Shown: in pieces, positions 39,516-47,579 of the stretch | How the letters are laid out: every line of letters begins with the position of its first letter | Numbering within the stretch: the stretch's first letter is position 1 | DNA from: CAZAQV01 sp964487255 | Lineage (GTDB): Bacteria > Myxococcota_A > Polyangia > Polyangiales > CAZAQV01 | DNA: 53,498 nucleotides | Direction of reading: 5' to 3' | NCBI GenBank assembly: GCA_964487255.1 | Contig: CAZAQV010000038.1 | Coordinates: forward strand, 1-53,498 | Position numbers and translations under genes: made by a program | The notes under the pieces: model-generated | Seen by the model: only the letters and a program-made list of their open reading frames with translations | Told to the model about the DNA's origin: nothing | Database searches by the model: none

Positions 39516-39857
39516 TCATGAGCCCCGATACGTCGAGTAGCCAAACGGGTTGAGCAGTAGCGGTACATGATAGTGCTCGGACGTATTTCGAACACGAAAG
39601 TCGATGCTCGCACTTGGGTAAAACGACTCTGTCCCGTGCTTGGCAAAGTACGCATCGATCTCAAAAGTGATGCGGTACACACCTTCAGATAACGTCTGCT
39701 CGCCCATCCAGTCGGCAATGCGTCCATCCTCGTTTGTAACCCCTTCTGCGATCAACTTTGCAGCGTCAGCAACGCGCTGCTCAAGTCGGACGGCTACCCC
39801 TGCAGCAGGGCGACCCAAAGACGTGTCGAGGATGTGCGTTGTGATCGGGCTCTTCAT
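39516..39857 (-). CDS. uraH: 5-Hydroxyisourate hydrolase
   Basis: Transthyretin-fold enzyme that hydrolyses 5-hydroxyisourate to OHCU. 113 aa. Family hallmarks at both ends: THILDTSLGRPAAGV (active-site His and the Asp/Ser region) and PLLLNPFGYSTYRGS ending in the near-invariant YRGS. ATG 39857 is used; the open frame has an extra 23 residues from a TTG that touches the uraD stop, and these do not resemble uraH. Third enzyme of the run after uraD. Confidence 0.96.
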   Translation of the reverse strand: MKSPITTHILDTSLGRPAAGVAVRLEQRVADAAKLIAEGVTNEDGRIADWMGEQTLSEGVYRITFEIDAYFAKHGTESFYPSASIDFRVRNTSEHYHVPLLLNPFGYSTYRGS

Positions 39858-39918
39858 GGGGCCAATGCGTAGCAGATCTGCGGCCAATGCGCTGCTCGGC
39901 TGGGGCCTGGTCAGCCAG

Positions 39919-40431
39919 CTAGGCAAACATGCCCCGAAGGCGCAGCTCCGTTATCTTGGCCTGCTCCGCCGCAGCGATGCGCAGCTCCTCTTGCGGCTCG
40001 TTGTCCATGCGAGCCTCCAGCAGCGCGAGCATCTGCTCGGCACTCTTGCCACTGGCACACACAATAAAGATATGTCCGTAGCGCTCTTCGTATCGAAGAT
40101 TGCCGTCGCGCAAAGCCGCCAGAGTCTGCTCCGAAGCGCCTGCCACACCGGATTGCTCGCCTTCGGACAGCTCCGCGGTCGCAGCAAATTTCTCCCGAAG
40201 CTTGTCAATGTCGGCGCCAATTCGCGGATGGTGCTCAAATGCTTCGAGAATCTCTTCTCGACTAGCCCGGGACCAACGTTGGTGTGCGCAGCCAATAAGC
40301 GCCTCGAGCGTTTCGAACGGACGTTGCGCCGTGACATCTTCGGCCCAAGCGCGAGTGCCACAAGCCTGCCCAAGCAACTCGCACGCATCACCCGAAGACA
40401 TGACGTTGAACGTGGCCAACGAGGTCGTCAC
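39919..40431 (-). CDS. uraD: OHCU decarboxylase
   Basis: Decarboxylates 2-oxo-4-hydroxy-4-carboxy-5-ureidoimidazoline to S-allantoin. 170 aa. The catalytic His-containing FEHHPRIG and the LRDGNLRYEERYGHIFIVCASGKS stretch of the family are intact. Start ATG 40431 overlaps the alc stop by 4 bp (ATGA). Only 61 bp separate its stop from the uraH start, so coupling is likely. Confidence 0.96.
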   Translation of the reverse strand: MTTSLATFNVMSSGDACELLGQACGTRAWAEDVTAQRPFETLEALIGCAHQRWSRASREEILEAFEHHPRIGADIDKLREKFAATAELSEGEQSGVAGASEQTLAALRDGNLRYEERYGHIFIVCASGKSAEQMLALLEARMDNEPQEELRIAAAEQAKITELRLRGMFA

Positions 40432-41447
40432 GAGCTACGCTCGCCCCACACACGAAGCCGCGCCACGCCCCCATCGGGGAATATGTTGAGCCGCACATGG
40501 GTTGCAGGTCCGACCGGCTGAATCTCGCTTCGGTACCGATGACTCGCATCTGCCCCGAGTTCGACATCACCAAGCACCTGCTTCCAATCCGGGTGATTGA
40601 CGAGATCGACAACTTCTGCCCCCGGAGCCGAAATAGCTTCAAGGTTCACGTGGTGCGGGAAGTTCCCCTTGAAAAACTTCGTATCGACATCGACAAAGCG
40701 GATGGCGCCGGGCGCACCCAGACGAATAATCACCCAATCGTGCCCAGGGGCGCGTCGCCGCCGAGACTCCCACCCCTGCCCCATGTTCGCCGGTGCCGCA
40801 GCGAGAATTAGATTACTCATCGGTGAGAAGAACGAGTCGCTGCACGCCAGTGGCATTCCACCATTTTCCAATGCTGCGAGGTCTACTTCATGCGATCGTG
40901 CTCCACAATCAGGGTTGGGTGGTCGCCATGTGGGCTCAACCATCCCCATCACACGAAAGCGCGCGACGCCACCGTCCGGGAAAATATTGAGCCGAATGTG
41001 CGTACACTTCGCAAACTGCTCAGCCACAAAAAGGTTTTGCGAACCCGGCCGAAGCGGGTGTTGTGAGAGCAGTTTTGTCCAGGAGGCACGCTTGAGATGC
41101 TCAACGTCCGCACCGGGGGCATACGCACCCTCGACCGAGGCGTAGGGCGCGTGGTTCCCCAAGAAGTGGTTCGTGTCGATGTCAAACGCGCGCACCTCTC
41201 CGGGTAGCCCGAGCTTGATGATCGCCCAGTCGTAGCCTTGCTCGCGCTTGCGCCGCGACTCCCAGCCATCCATCCATTTGCCACGCTCTGTGAACTTGTC
41301 GGCGATGAACACACCGCGCCCCGGTTTGAGAAGATTGGAAACCTCGGCGAAGTAGTCGTCCGATGTGTCCAGGGCTTTGCCTCCAACCAGCTCCGATGCA
41401 AGGTCGACAAGGCCATTGATTGCGAGTGCGTCGTGTGTCGTGGTCAT
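40428..41447 (-). CDS. alc: Allantoicase
   Basis: Hydrolyses allantoate to ureidoglycolate and urea. 339 aa, the usual length, built of two homologous jelly-roll halves: GWESRRKREQGYDWAIIKLG / GWESRRRRAPGHDWVIIRLG and HIRLNIFPDGGVARFRV / HVRLNIFPDGGVARLRV. ATG 41447 lies 4 bp after the allB stop. Producing ureidoglycolate leaves a need for ureidoglycolate lyase or amidohydrolase, neither of which is recognised nearby. Confidence 0.97.
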   Translation of the reverse strand: MTTTHDALAINGLVDLASELVGGKALDTSDDYFAEVSNLLKPGRGVFIADKFTERGKWMDGWESRRKREQGYDWAIIKLGLPGEVRAFDIDTNHFLGNHAPYASVEGAYAPGADVEHLKRASWTKLLSQHPLRPGSQNLFVAEQFAKCTHIRLNIFPDGGVARFRVMGMVEPTWRPPNPDCGARSHEVDLAALENGGMPLACSDSFFSPMSNLILAAAPANMGQGWESRRRRAPGHDWVIIRLGAPGAIRFVDVDTKFFKGNFPHHVNLEAISAPGAEVVDLVNHPDWKQVLGDVELGADASHRYRSEIQPVGPATHVRLNIFPDGGVARLRVWGERSS

Positions 41448-41451
41448 GCGT

Positions 41452-42792
41452 TCAGCTCCGTTCGCGGGCAGTGCTACGGAGCAAATGCTGCCCTATTCTG
41501 GCAGAGAGTCCACCCTCTTTTGTGAAGATCGATTGGCCTCGCAGGTAGACGGCCTCAACGCTACCGATTACGCGGCGTCCCAGATAAGGAGACACTGCAT
41601 GACGGAAAAGCACCTCGTCTTCCCGCAAGAGTTGTTCCTCATCCGGGTCCCAAACCACGATATCGGCGTCTGAGCCCGCGCGAAGGCGCCCCTTGTGCAC
41701 TAACCCCGCAAAGTCCGCTGGCGCACTCGTGAGCCAGCCGCAGAACGTCGAGAGCTCAATGCTCCTGGCGCGCGCTTCGGTCCAAAGCGTCCTGAGCCCA
41801 AACTGAAGCGACGCAATGCCGCCCCAAGCTTCCATAAAATCTCCCGAATCAAAGCGCTTGAGGTCTGGCGTGCAGGGCGAGTGGTCGGTGACCACAAAAT
41901 CGATCGTCCCCTCTAGCAGCCCTTGCCAAAGCGCATCGCGGTTCGAGCGCCCACGAATCGGAGGGGCGCACTTATACGACGTGGCTCCGTCCTCGATGGA
42001 CTCTGCCTCTAGGCACAGATAGTGCGGGCAGGTCTCGACTGAAATCGAAACACCCCGCCTGCGAGCCTCGCGGAGCATTGGCAACGTCTCAGCCGCCGAA
42101 AGGTGCACGACGTGAACCCGACAGCCTGTTTCTTCACTTAGCCGAATCAATAGCTCGATCGCATCGAGTTCCCATTTCGGCGGTCGGCTACAAAGATACG
42201 TGTGGTAATTCGTTGGAGAATTGTCCGGCGCGGACACCGGAGAAACTAGTTCGGCGTGCGCCAAAAGCGGCAGGTCGTGCTCTCTAAGAATGCTCATCGC
42301 GCGACGGAGCGTGCTTTCGTCAGACTCGGGAAACTCTTCGATTCCCGAATCACACAAGAACGCCTTGGCACCCAAGATTCCAGCTTCGCAAAGTGCGGGC
42401 AGCGCATCGACATGATGAGGCACAACGCCACCCCAGAAGCCGAGGTCGACGTACAGTTTGTCTTCGGTGGCTAGCCGCTTCTCACGCAGGGCACCCTCTG
42501 TCGTTGTAACGGGAATGCAGTTGAGCGGCATGTCGACCACAGTCGTAACCCCCCCTGCCGCTGCCGCCTTGGTGGCCGTCAAAAAGCCTTCCCAAGCGGT
42601 TCTTCCTGGCTCGTTAATATGTACGTGGGTGTCGACGATGCCCGGCATCACGACCTTGTCGCCGACGTCGATATCGGCGTCCGACTCAAAGGAATCAACG
42701 CTGTTGATCGTCCCGTACTTCCAGCGCACGACGCCTGCTCGAATCACACCATCAACGAACACCCGTTTGCTCCGGATCGATCCCACTTGCAT
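41452..42792 (-). CDS. allB: Allantoinase
   Basis: Opens the hydantoin ring of allantoin to give allantoate. 446 aa amidohydrolase. Zinc-site residues: HVHINEPGR (HxH), carboxylated Lys in GAKAFLCDSG, His in LLAHAELV, His in VHVVHLSAA, and Asp in VTDHSPC, with the PPIRG substrate loop. It is first in the operon. ATG 42792 has no ribosome site but TAGATT 6 nt upstream, so its own promoter may lie in the tail of the upstream hydrolase gene (32-bp gap). Confidence 0.95.
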   Translation of the reverse strand: MQVGSIRSKRVFVDGVIRAGVVRWKYGTINSVDSFESDADIDVGDKVVMPGIVDTHVHINEPGRTAWEGFLTATKAAAAGGVTTVVDMPLNCIPVTTTEGALREKRLATEDKLYVDLGFWGGVVPHHVDALPALCEAGILGAKAFLCDSGIEEFPESDESTLRRAMSILREHDLPLLAHAELVSPVSAPDNSPTNYHTYLCSRPPKWELDAIELLIRLSEETGCRVHVVHLSAAETLPMLREARRRGVSISVETCPHYLCLEAESIEDGATSYKCAPPIRGRSNRDALWQGLLEGTIDFVVTDHSPCTPDLKRFDSGDFMEAWGGIASLQFGLRTLWTEARARSIELSTFCGWLTSAPADFAGLVHKGRLRAGSDADIVVWDPDEEQLLREDEVLFRHAVSPYLGRRVIGSVEAVYLRGQSIFTKEGGLSARIGQHLLRSTARERS

Positions 42793-42798
42793 CTGCTA

Positions 42799-42828
42799 AA
42801 TCTACCCCGAACGCAATCCCAACCTCAA
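42799..42828 (-). promoter_or_regulatory. Candidate leaderless promoter of the allantoin operon
   Basis: TTGAGG (42823-42828), 18 bp, TAGATT (42799-42804) on the minus strand, then 6 nt to ATG 42792. It overlaps the 3' end of the upstream gene. Confidence 0.4.
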
Positions 42829-44282
42829 TCGACTGCGATCGCGTTGGCGTGTTTTTGCGCCATACGAACGAGCTGCCAATACGGTGGGGCATAGCCGTGT
42901 TCTTGCTCAAAGCGTTTTCGGTCTACGCGAACCCTCTTGTCCAGTTCCGCGTGAAGCTCGCGGAGGCGCTCGACGCGAAGCGCAGAGGATGCGCTCATGC
43001 CTTCGGGCACAGGCCCTTGCAGGCCGACCCGGTTGAGTATCACACTGTACACCTTGGCTGCGCGTGCAAGCCCAAGCTTGGCGGGCTCGTACCTCAGGTC
43101 GAGGCCTCGCTCCGCGCGATCGAGCAACGCATCGATAATCGCGTTGTCGATGCGGTCATCGCTCAAGGTCTTTGGGTTACGCCATTCGGCCACAACCCGA
43201 AGCTGAGGATCATACTCTAGGTCAGAGGGAGCAAGGGTCTCGAAGTGCTCAACGCCGAGCGAGGCTAACCATCGCCCCGAGGCAGGACCTGAAAGGCTTG
43301 AGAGCGCTTTCCACAGATGGACGCCCTGAGACCGGTAAGCGTCGTAGACTACCTCAGAGCAAAACATCAATACCGGGTCCTTGAAGTCCATGGCAAAGTC
43401 GTATCCGGGAGGGTTGTTACGCGCTTTATCGAGCGCATGCGCAGCAGCTTGTGCTGGCAAATCCGGCGTTCTTTTAAGCGCTGGATGATCCGGTGTCAGT
43501 CGAAGCACCATGATACGAAGCTTCTTATCCGCAAGGTATTGCTGTGCGGAGAAGACACCGACTCCCGACTCGATATGCGACTCGATGACGGAGGCTTCCC
43601 CTTCAGAACTGACGTGCACCAACGCGACGTGCGAGAAGTTGCCGGGGCGGTCGTTGCCACGAGCGATCAATGCGCTCGTTGGCGCCCCGCCGCGAGAAAC
43701 GAGAATGTCACCGCTTTGAATGACAACGCCATGTAAGGTCACCTGCGGCAACGCGAAACGGTCATCCACTCCACGCGTAAGCATCAAATCCCTCTCGCGA
43801 ACTTGCTCAAGAACTTCCTCAAACGCAGCGCGAAGACCATAACGAAGCCTGTAGAGGCGGGCCAAGACGTCAGGACGCACCAGGTCCCAGCTTGAGGAGT
43901 GCTTGCGCACGCCTTCTTGGATACGGGGAACCGTAGCGGAGAACGCGGTCGCGTGTTCCGGGCAAGCCGCCGAGATGACAGCCGCATCGAAGACTGCCTC
44001 TTCAAGATCCTTCCAGGTGTCGGCAGTAGGGGCCGCCTCCGGGGCGGCCTCGAGCACCACGAGCTGTGCGTCGAGACGCTGCAATGCGGAAGGCGTCTCG
44101 CCTTGAGGACAAGACGCTTCGCGTTGCTCTACAAAGCGTCGCTCTAGCGCTTCGAGGTAGGCCCCCGCATCCCAACCAAAGTCGGTGCGCTTGGGCGTTG
44201 GCGGGGTCACAGAACCACCTGGCAACCACAGCGCCCCAAGACCTGCGCTCGCAAGGAGCACGACCAGGTAGACCCTACTCAC
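42825..44282 (-). CDS. YiiX/YebB-type NlpC/P60 cysteine hydrolase
   Basis: 485 aa exported protein (N-terminal hydrophobic signal with positively charged start). The catalytic part is the permuted papain/NlpC-P60 fold of YiiX: IQSGDILVSRGGAPTSALIA (186-205), active-site His218 in NFSHVALVH, and Cys308 in MFCSEVVYDAY. Family members cleave amide or ester bonds, often in cell-wall or lipid substrates; the target here is open. A helical N-terminal domain (40-180) and a C-terminal extension of about 150 aa are unlike short YiiX. GTG 44282 abuts the stop of the preceding gene. Confidence 0.85.
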   Translation of the reverse strand: MSRVYLVVLLASAGLGALWLPGGSVTPPTPKRTDFGWDAGAYLEALERRFVEQREASCPQGETPSALQRLDAQLVVLEAAPEAAPTADTWKDLEEAVFDAAVISAACPEHATAFSATVPRIQEGVRKHSSSWDLVRPDVLARLYRLRYGLRAAFEEVLEQVRERDLMLTRGVDDRFALPQVTLHGVVIQSGDILVSRGGAPTSALIARGNDRPGNFSHVALVHVSSEGEASVIESHIESGVGVFSAQQYLADKKLRIMVLRLTPDHPALKRTPDLPAQAAAHALDKARNNPPGYDFAMDFKDPVLMFCSEVVYDAYRSQGVHLWKALSSLSGPASGRWLASLGVEHFETLAPSDLEYDPQLRVVAEWRNPKTLSDDRIDNAIIDALLDRAERGLDLRYEPAKLGLARAAKVYSVILNRVGLQGPVPEGMSASSALRVERLRELHAELDKRVRVDRKRFEQEHGYAPPYWQLVRMAQKHANAIAVD

Positions 44283-44891
44283 CTAGTTGTTTCGTGCGCC
44301 GTCGTCGATCCAATCCTCAACCATTTGGATCTGCTGATTCGTCAGCGGAGTACGACCCTTTGGCATCTGATTCGAGCATGTCCCCCGTAAGCGCTGGATA
44401 ATGACACTGCCCGCCGCATCACTGGGAACGACGCGAGTATCACCGCAGTTCGCGTCATCTATGGTCGATTGGTGCTCCACGGCCACACCGACGAGTTCAT
44501 TGTATGCTGTGTTCTTGTCCGTCAACTTGAGACCACCCGATTCGTTGGTCGTATGACAACCGCCACAGTTGTTCATCAGCATCGTCTGTACTTGTGTAAA
44601 TGTTGGGGCGGGGACGTCCGCGTCGGGTACGGAGGCGTCTGGCTCTCTCACCTCTGCATCAGGCTCATTGGCTTGAGCATCGGGCTGGTTCACCGTGCCG
44701 TCCGGTGTGTTGTTGACCGTGCCATCCGGTGTGTTGTTGACCGTGCCATCCGGTGTGTTGTTGACCGTGCCATCTGGTGTGTTGTTATTGTTGTTACCGC
44801 TGTCGATTCCCGATAGGTCGATTCCATCGTTGGTACAACCACCGACAAGGCCAAGGCCGACCACAACGCAAAAATGCGCAAGATTTCGCAT
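44283..44891 (-). CDS. Lipoprotein with c-type cytochrome-like domain
   Basis: 202 aa. Lipobox GLVGG-C (GC at 18-19), four NNTPDGTV repeats (about 37-68), an Asp/Pro stalk, then a haem-binding domain from about residue 100: NNCGGCH, a PQxx-like NQMPKGRTPL with the distal Met, and QMVEDWIDDG. This is the cytochrome/Planctomycete-type c domain used by many surface proteins. ATG 44891 has TACACT 7 nt upstream. The 24-bp DNA repeats behind NNTPDGTV (44690-44790) are hypervariable candidates. It is directly followed by the YiiX-type gene, suggesting one mRNA. Confidence 0.82.
   Translation of the reverse strand: MRNLAHFCVVVGLGLVGGCTNDGIDLSGIDSGNNNNNTPDGTVNNTPDGTVNNTPDGTVNNTPDGTVNQPDAQANEPDAEVREPDASVPDADVPAPTFTQVQTMLMNNCGGCHTTNESGGLKLTDKNTAYNELVGVAVEHQSTIDDANCGDTRVVPSDAAGSVIIQRLRGTCSNQMPKGRTPLTNQQIQMVEDWIDDGARNN
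44692..44787 (-). repeat. Four 24-bp repeats encoding NNTPDGTV
   Basis: Nearly identical units containing GTGTTGTTGACCGTGCCATC on the plus strand; the outermost copies differ by single bases. Confidence 0.85.
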
Positions 44892-44898
44892 GATAGAC

Positions 44899-44904
44899 AG
44901 TGTA
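44899..44904 (-). promoter_or_regulatory. -10-like box 7 nt before ATG 44891
   Basis: TACACT on the minus strand, just upstream of the lipoprotein start, in the gap to terC. Confidence 0.35.
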
Positions 44905-44925
44905 ACCCAACTTGGACGAGAGGGC

Positions 44926-45711
44926 TCAGCCTTCGCGGGCAGCCGCGCGCTTCGACTGTAGTCGCTTCTGATAGCGAGACTGCATCATGTCTACGATAAA
45001 CAGAACCGCCACCGAGAAATAGAAAGTGCTTTTGGCCATGGGTTCTACAGCGTGGCCGAATACTTTCATATGGGACTCATGCCCGCCCTCGCCCACGAGC
45101 ACAACACCAACAATGAGCAAGATGAACAGTCCCAAGACTTCATATTGACGGTTTCGCTTGATGAACTCTGCTACGCGATCAGCCAACAACAGCATCGCCA
45201 AACCACTCGTTAGGATTGCCCCCACCAGAACCCAGATAACCCGTGTGATCGCGACTGCCGAGAGAATAGAGTCGAATGAGAAGATAAGGTTCATCAGCAC
45301 GATCATGAAGATCACCTTGTTCACGCTTGCAGCGTTCTTATTCGCTGTTTCTTCATGCTCTTCGAGCGCAAGCATGTGATGAATCTCCTTTACGGCGGTG
45401 TACATGACAAACGCCCCACCGAGCAGAAATACGGTCGTTGCAAAATTGATCTCTGCCTCCACAATGTCCACCTGGCGAATAACGAGGAACGGCTCCGCGA
45501 AAGAATCGAGCAACGCGATCACGACAATCAACAAGACAATCCGAAGCGCGATGGCGATGATGATCCCAGTTCTGCGCACGAATGATTGCCGGGCTTCAGG
45601 TGCCCTCTTCGATTCGATTGAGATATACAGCAAGTTGTCGAAACCGAGGACCGCCTGCAAGAAGATAAGCACGAGCAAGTCCGTCAGGTTCTGAAGACTG
45701 AACATTTCCAT
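44926..45711 (-). CDS. TerC-family membrane protein
   Basis: 261 aa. Seven to nine membrane helices with family motifs: QAVLGFDNLLYISIES near the start, GGAFVMYTAVKEIHHM, and NLIFSFDSILSAVAI in the second half; the paired Asp-containing FDN/FDS are thought to bind a metal ion. TerC proteins are linked to manganese export and metalation of exported proteins, not only tellurite. ATG 45711 has TATCAT 6 nt upstream; the 87 residues before it in the open frame lack family resemblance. Divergent from the cytochrome gene only 24 bp away. Confidence 0.92.
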   Translation of the reverse strand: MEMFSLQNLTDLLVLIFLQAVLGFDNLLYISIESKRAPEARQSFVRRTGIIIAIALRIVLLIVVIALLDSFAEPFLVIRQVDIVEAEINFATTVFLLGGAFVMYTAVKEIHHMLALEEHEETANKNAASVNKVIFMIVLMNLIFSFDSILSAVAITRVIWVLVGAILTSGLAMLLLADRVAEFIKRNRQYEVLGLFILLIVGVVLVGEGGHESHMKVFGHAVEPMAKSTFYFSVAVLFIVDMMQSRYQKRLQSKRAAAREG

Positions 45712-45717
45712 ATCCGG

Positions 45718-45727
45718 ATGATATATT
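45718..45727. promoter_or_regulatory. Overlapping divergent -10 boxes (terC / cytochrome)
   Basis: On the minus strand TATCAT (45718-45723) is 6 nt before ATG 45711. On the plus strand TATATT (45722-45727) is 8 nt before ATG 45736, with TGAACA (45699-45704) 17 bp upstream of it. The boxes share 2 bp, so both promoters sit within the two coding starts. Confidence 0.5.
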
Positions 45728-45735
45728 GGTTGAAG

Positions 45736-46182
45736 ATGACTCTGAACAATCCTGGTTTCGCAACGTTGCTCCTTGTCTGCGCCCCGCTCGGCTGTGGCAA
45801 TGACACGGGTGCTACTGACGCGAGTCAAAGAGACGCATCTGTAGACGTCGTCGAAGAGAGGGTGCAAACGGATGCCGATCCATTCGGAGATCGGATAGAC
45901 CAGATTCTGCAAGTGACTGGGGACGCACGACAAGGGCGGGCTCTTTACTCTCTTTCCTGCACCAACTGTCACGACAAAACAGGAGAAGGGGTTCCAGGAA
46001 AGGGTGTTCGCGTCCGCGATTCGGTAGAAAGGCTCGGAGAACGAGCTGTCCTACACCGCCTACTCGCTGGAGCCGGTGACTTTGAGACGGACGCGATCTT
46101 CATGCCGCACTTTCGCTCACTGGCAAATCAGACTCTTGCTGATCTGCTCGCATATCTGAAAACAGGCTTCGTCGAAAACTAG
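45736..46182 (+). CDS. Cytochrome c-like lipoprotein
   Basis: 148 aa. Lipobox VCAPLG-C, a short Asp/Glu stalk, then one cytochrome c domain: SCTNCHDKTGEG (haem site) and MPHFRSLANQTLADLLAYL with the distal Met. Likely an electron carrier at the outer face of the membrane. ATG 45736 starts the signal peptide; the in-frame ATG at 45718 lies inside the promoter box. The MATE gene follows after 25 bp and could be read from the same transcript. Confidence 0.88.
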   Translation: MTLNNPGFATLLLVCAPLGCGNDTGATDASQRDASVDVVEERVQTDADPFGDRIDQILQVTGDARQGRALYSLSCTNCHDKTGEGVPGKGVRVRDSVERLGERAVLHRLLAGAGDFETDAIFMPHFRSLANQTLADLLAYLKTGFVEN

Positions 46183-46183
46183 A

Positions 46184-46189
46184 TAGAAT
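46184..46189 (+). promoter_or_regulatory. -10-like box before the MATE gene
   Basis: TAGAAT, 5/6 to consensus, immediately after the cytochrome stop, 9 nt before GTG 46199 and 18 nt before ATG 46208. Confidence 0.35.
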
Positions 46190-46207
46190 TTGTTTCATGT
46201 GAGCAAC

Positions 46208-47512
46208 ATGAACCCGACACACAAGCAAGTCTTAAGTGTGGCTGTGCCCATCATGCTGAGCAACGTCTCGACGCCGCTTCTCGGTATCGTAGACACCGCA
46301 GTGATTGGCACACTCGGCGAGCCTGCAGCTATCGGAGCTGTCGCCGTCGGAGCAATGATCTTCACGATTGCGTTCTGGGTGTTTGGTTTCTTGCGCATGG
46401 GAACCAGTGGCTTGGTCGCACAAGCCGTCGGCCGACGGGATGACGGTGAGCGCGACGCGATCCTTGGGCGCGCCCTTGCCGTGGCCGCCACGCTTGGCGC
46501 AGCCCTCGTTCTACTTCAGTGGCCGATCCGCGAAATTGCACTACTGCTGGTGGACGGGAGCATCGATGTCGAATCACGCGTTCAAGTCTATTTCGACACT
46601 CGCATTTGGGCCGCACCCGCCACCTTGGTCAACTACGCTCTCGTCGGCTGGTTCATCGGTCGTGCGCGCGCTGGAACTGCACTCGGACTCCAGCTGATCC
46701 TCAACAGTGTGAACATCGCGCTCGATGCCGCCTTTGTACTCCTCTTGGATTGGGGCATTGCTGGCATCGCAGCGGGGACGCTTTGTGCCGAATACAGCAC
46801 TGCAATAATTGGGCTCGCCTTAGCCGTTCGCCAATCGCGCAAACGCCCCGCACTGGGCGTCATTTTCGACCCAGGAAAGCTCAGCGACCTTTTTAACATC
46901 AGCAGCAACATTATGATTCGCACACTTGCGTTGATGTTTACATTTGCATGGTTCACGGCCAGGGGCGCGGCATTCGGCGACGTGATACTCGCGACCAATG
47001 CCATCCTTATGCACATGATCTCTACTTCAGCGTACTTCCTCGACGGACTCGCCCACGCCGCCGAAACCTTCGTCGGCCAAGCTGTGGGCGAAGGCGATCT
47101 CGAGAAACTGAAAAGTTCGATCTCAAAAACGAGCCTTTGGACAGCGGTTATTGCGACTGTCAACGCTGCCGCAATCGGAGTGAGCGGACAGTTGTTCGTC
47201 GAACTGCTAACGCCGGATCCGGCCGTTCGACTCGCGGCAACGCAATACATGGGCTGGGTGATCGCCGCACCACTCGCCGGAGCACCCTGCTTTCAACTCG
47301 ATGGTATCTTCATCGGCGCGACTCGCACGCACCAAATGCGGAACGGAATGCTCGCGTCAACCGCTATCTTTATGCTCGCATGGTGGCTGCTTCAACCTTT
47401 CGGCAACCACGGCCTTTGGGCCGCCCTTCTTGTGCATTACGTCGCCCGCACACTCACTTTGCTCTACTATTTTCCAGCGATTGTGCATTCAACTGCAAAC
47501 GCGCAGTGCTAG
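46208..47512 (+). CDS. MATE-family efflux transporter (DinF-like)
   Basis: 434 aa, twelve membrane helices in two six-helix halves, cation-coupled drug or metabolite exporter. The first helix carries LSVAVPIMLSNVSTPLLGIVDTAVIG, and the DinF-like R-x-G-T-x-G in LRMGTSGLVAQA is kept. Half two repeats the pattern (DGLAHAAETFVGQAVGEGD). Start ATG 46208 or GTG 46199 (3 residues longer). No drug-resistance regulator is adjacent. Confidence 0.93.
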   Translation: MNPTHKQVLSVAVPIMLSNVSTPLLGIVDTAVIGTLGEPAAIGAVAVGAMIFTIAFWVFGFLRMGTSGLVAQAVGRRDDGERDAILGRALAVAATLGAALVLLQWPIREIALLLVDGSIDVESRVQVYFDTRIWAAPATLVNYALVGWFIGRARAGTALGLQLILNSVNIALDAAFVLLLDWGIAGIAAGTLCAEYSTAIIGLALAVRQSRKRPALGVIFDPGKLSDLFNISSNIMIRTLALMFTFAWFTARGAAFGDVILATNAILMHMISTSAYFLDGLAHAAETFVGQAVGEGDLEKLKSSISKTSLWTAVIATVNAAAIGVSGQLFVELLTPDPAVRLAATQYMGWVIAAPLAGAPCFQLDGIFIGATRTHQMRNGMLASTAIFMLAWWLLQPFGNHGLWAALLVHYVARTLTLLYYFPAIVHSTANAQC

Positions 47513-47579
47513 CCTCTGCCCCGATTGGATTCCATAGAGATCGAGGACCGTGGCCGCCCAAATGGGGTCATCAAATGCG

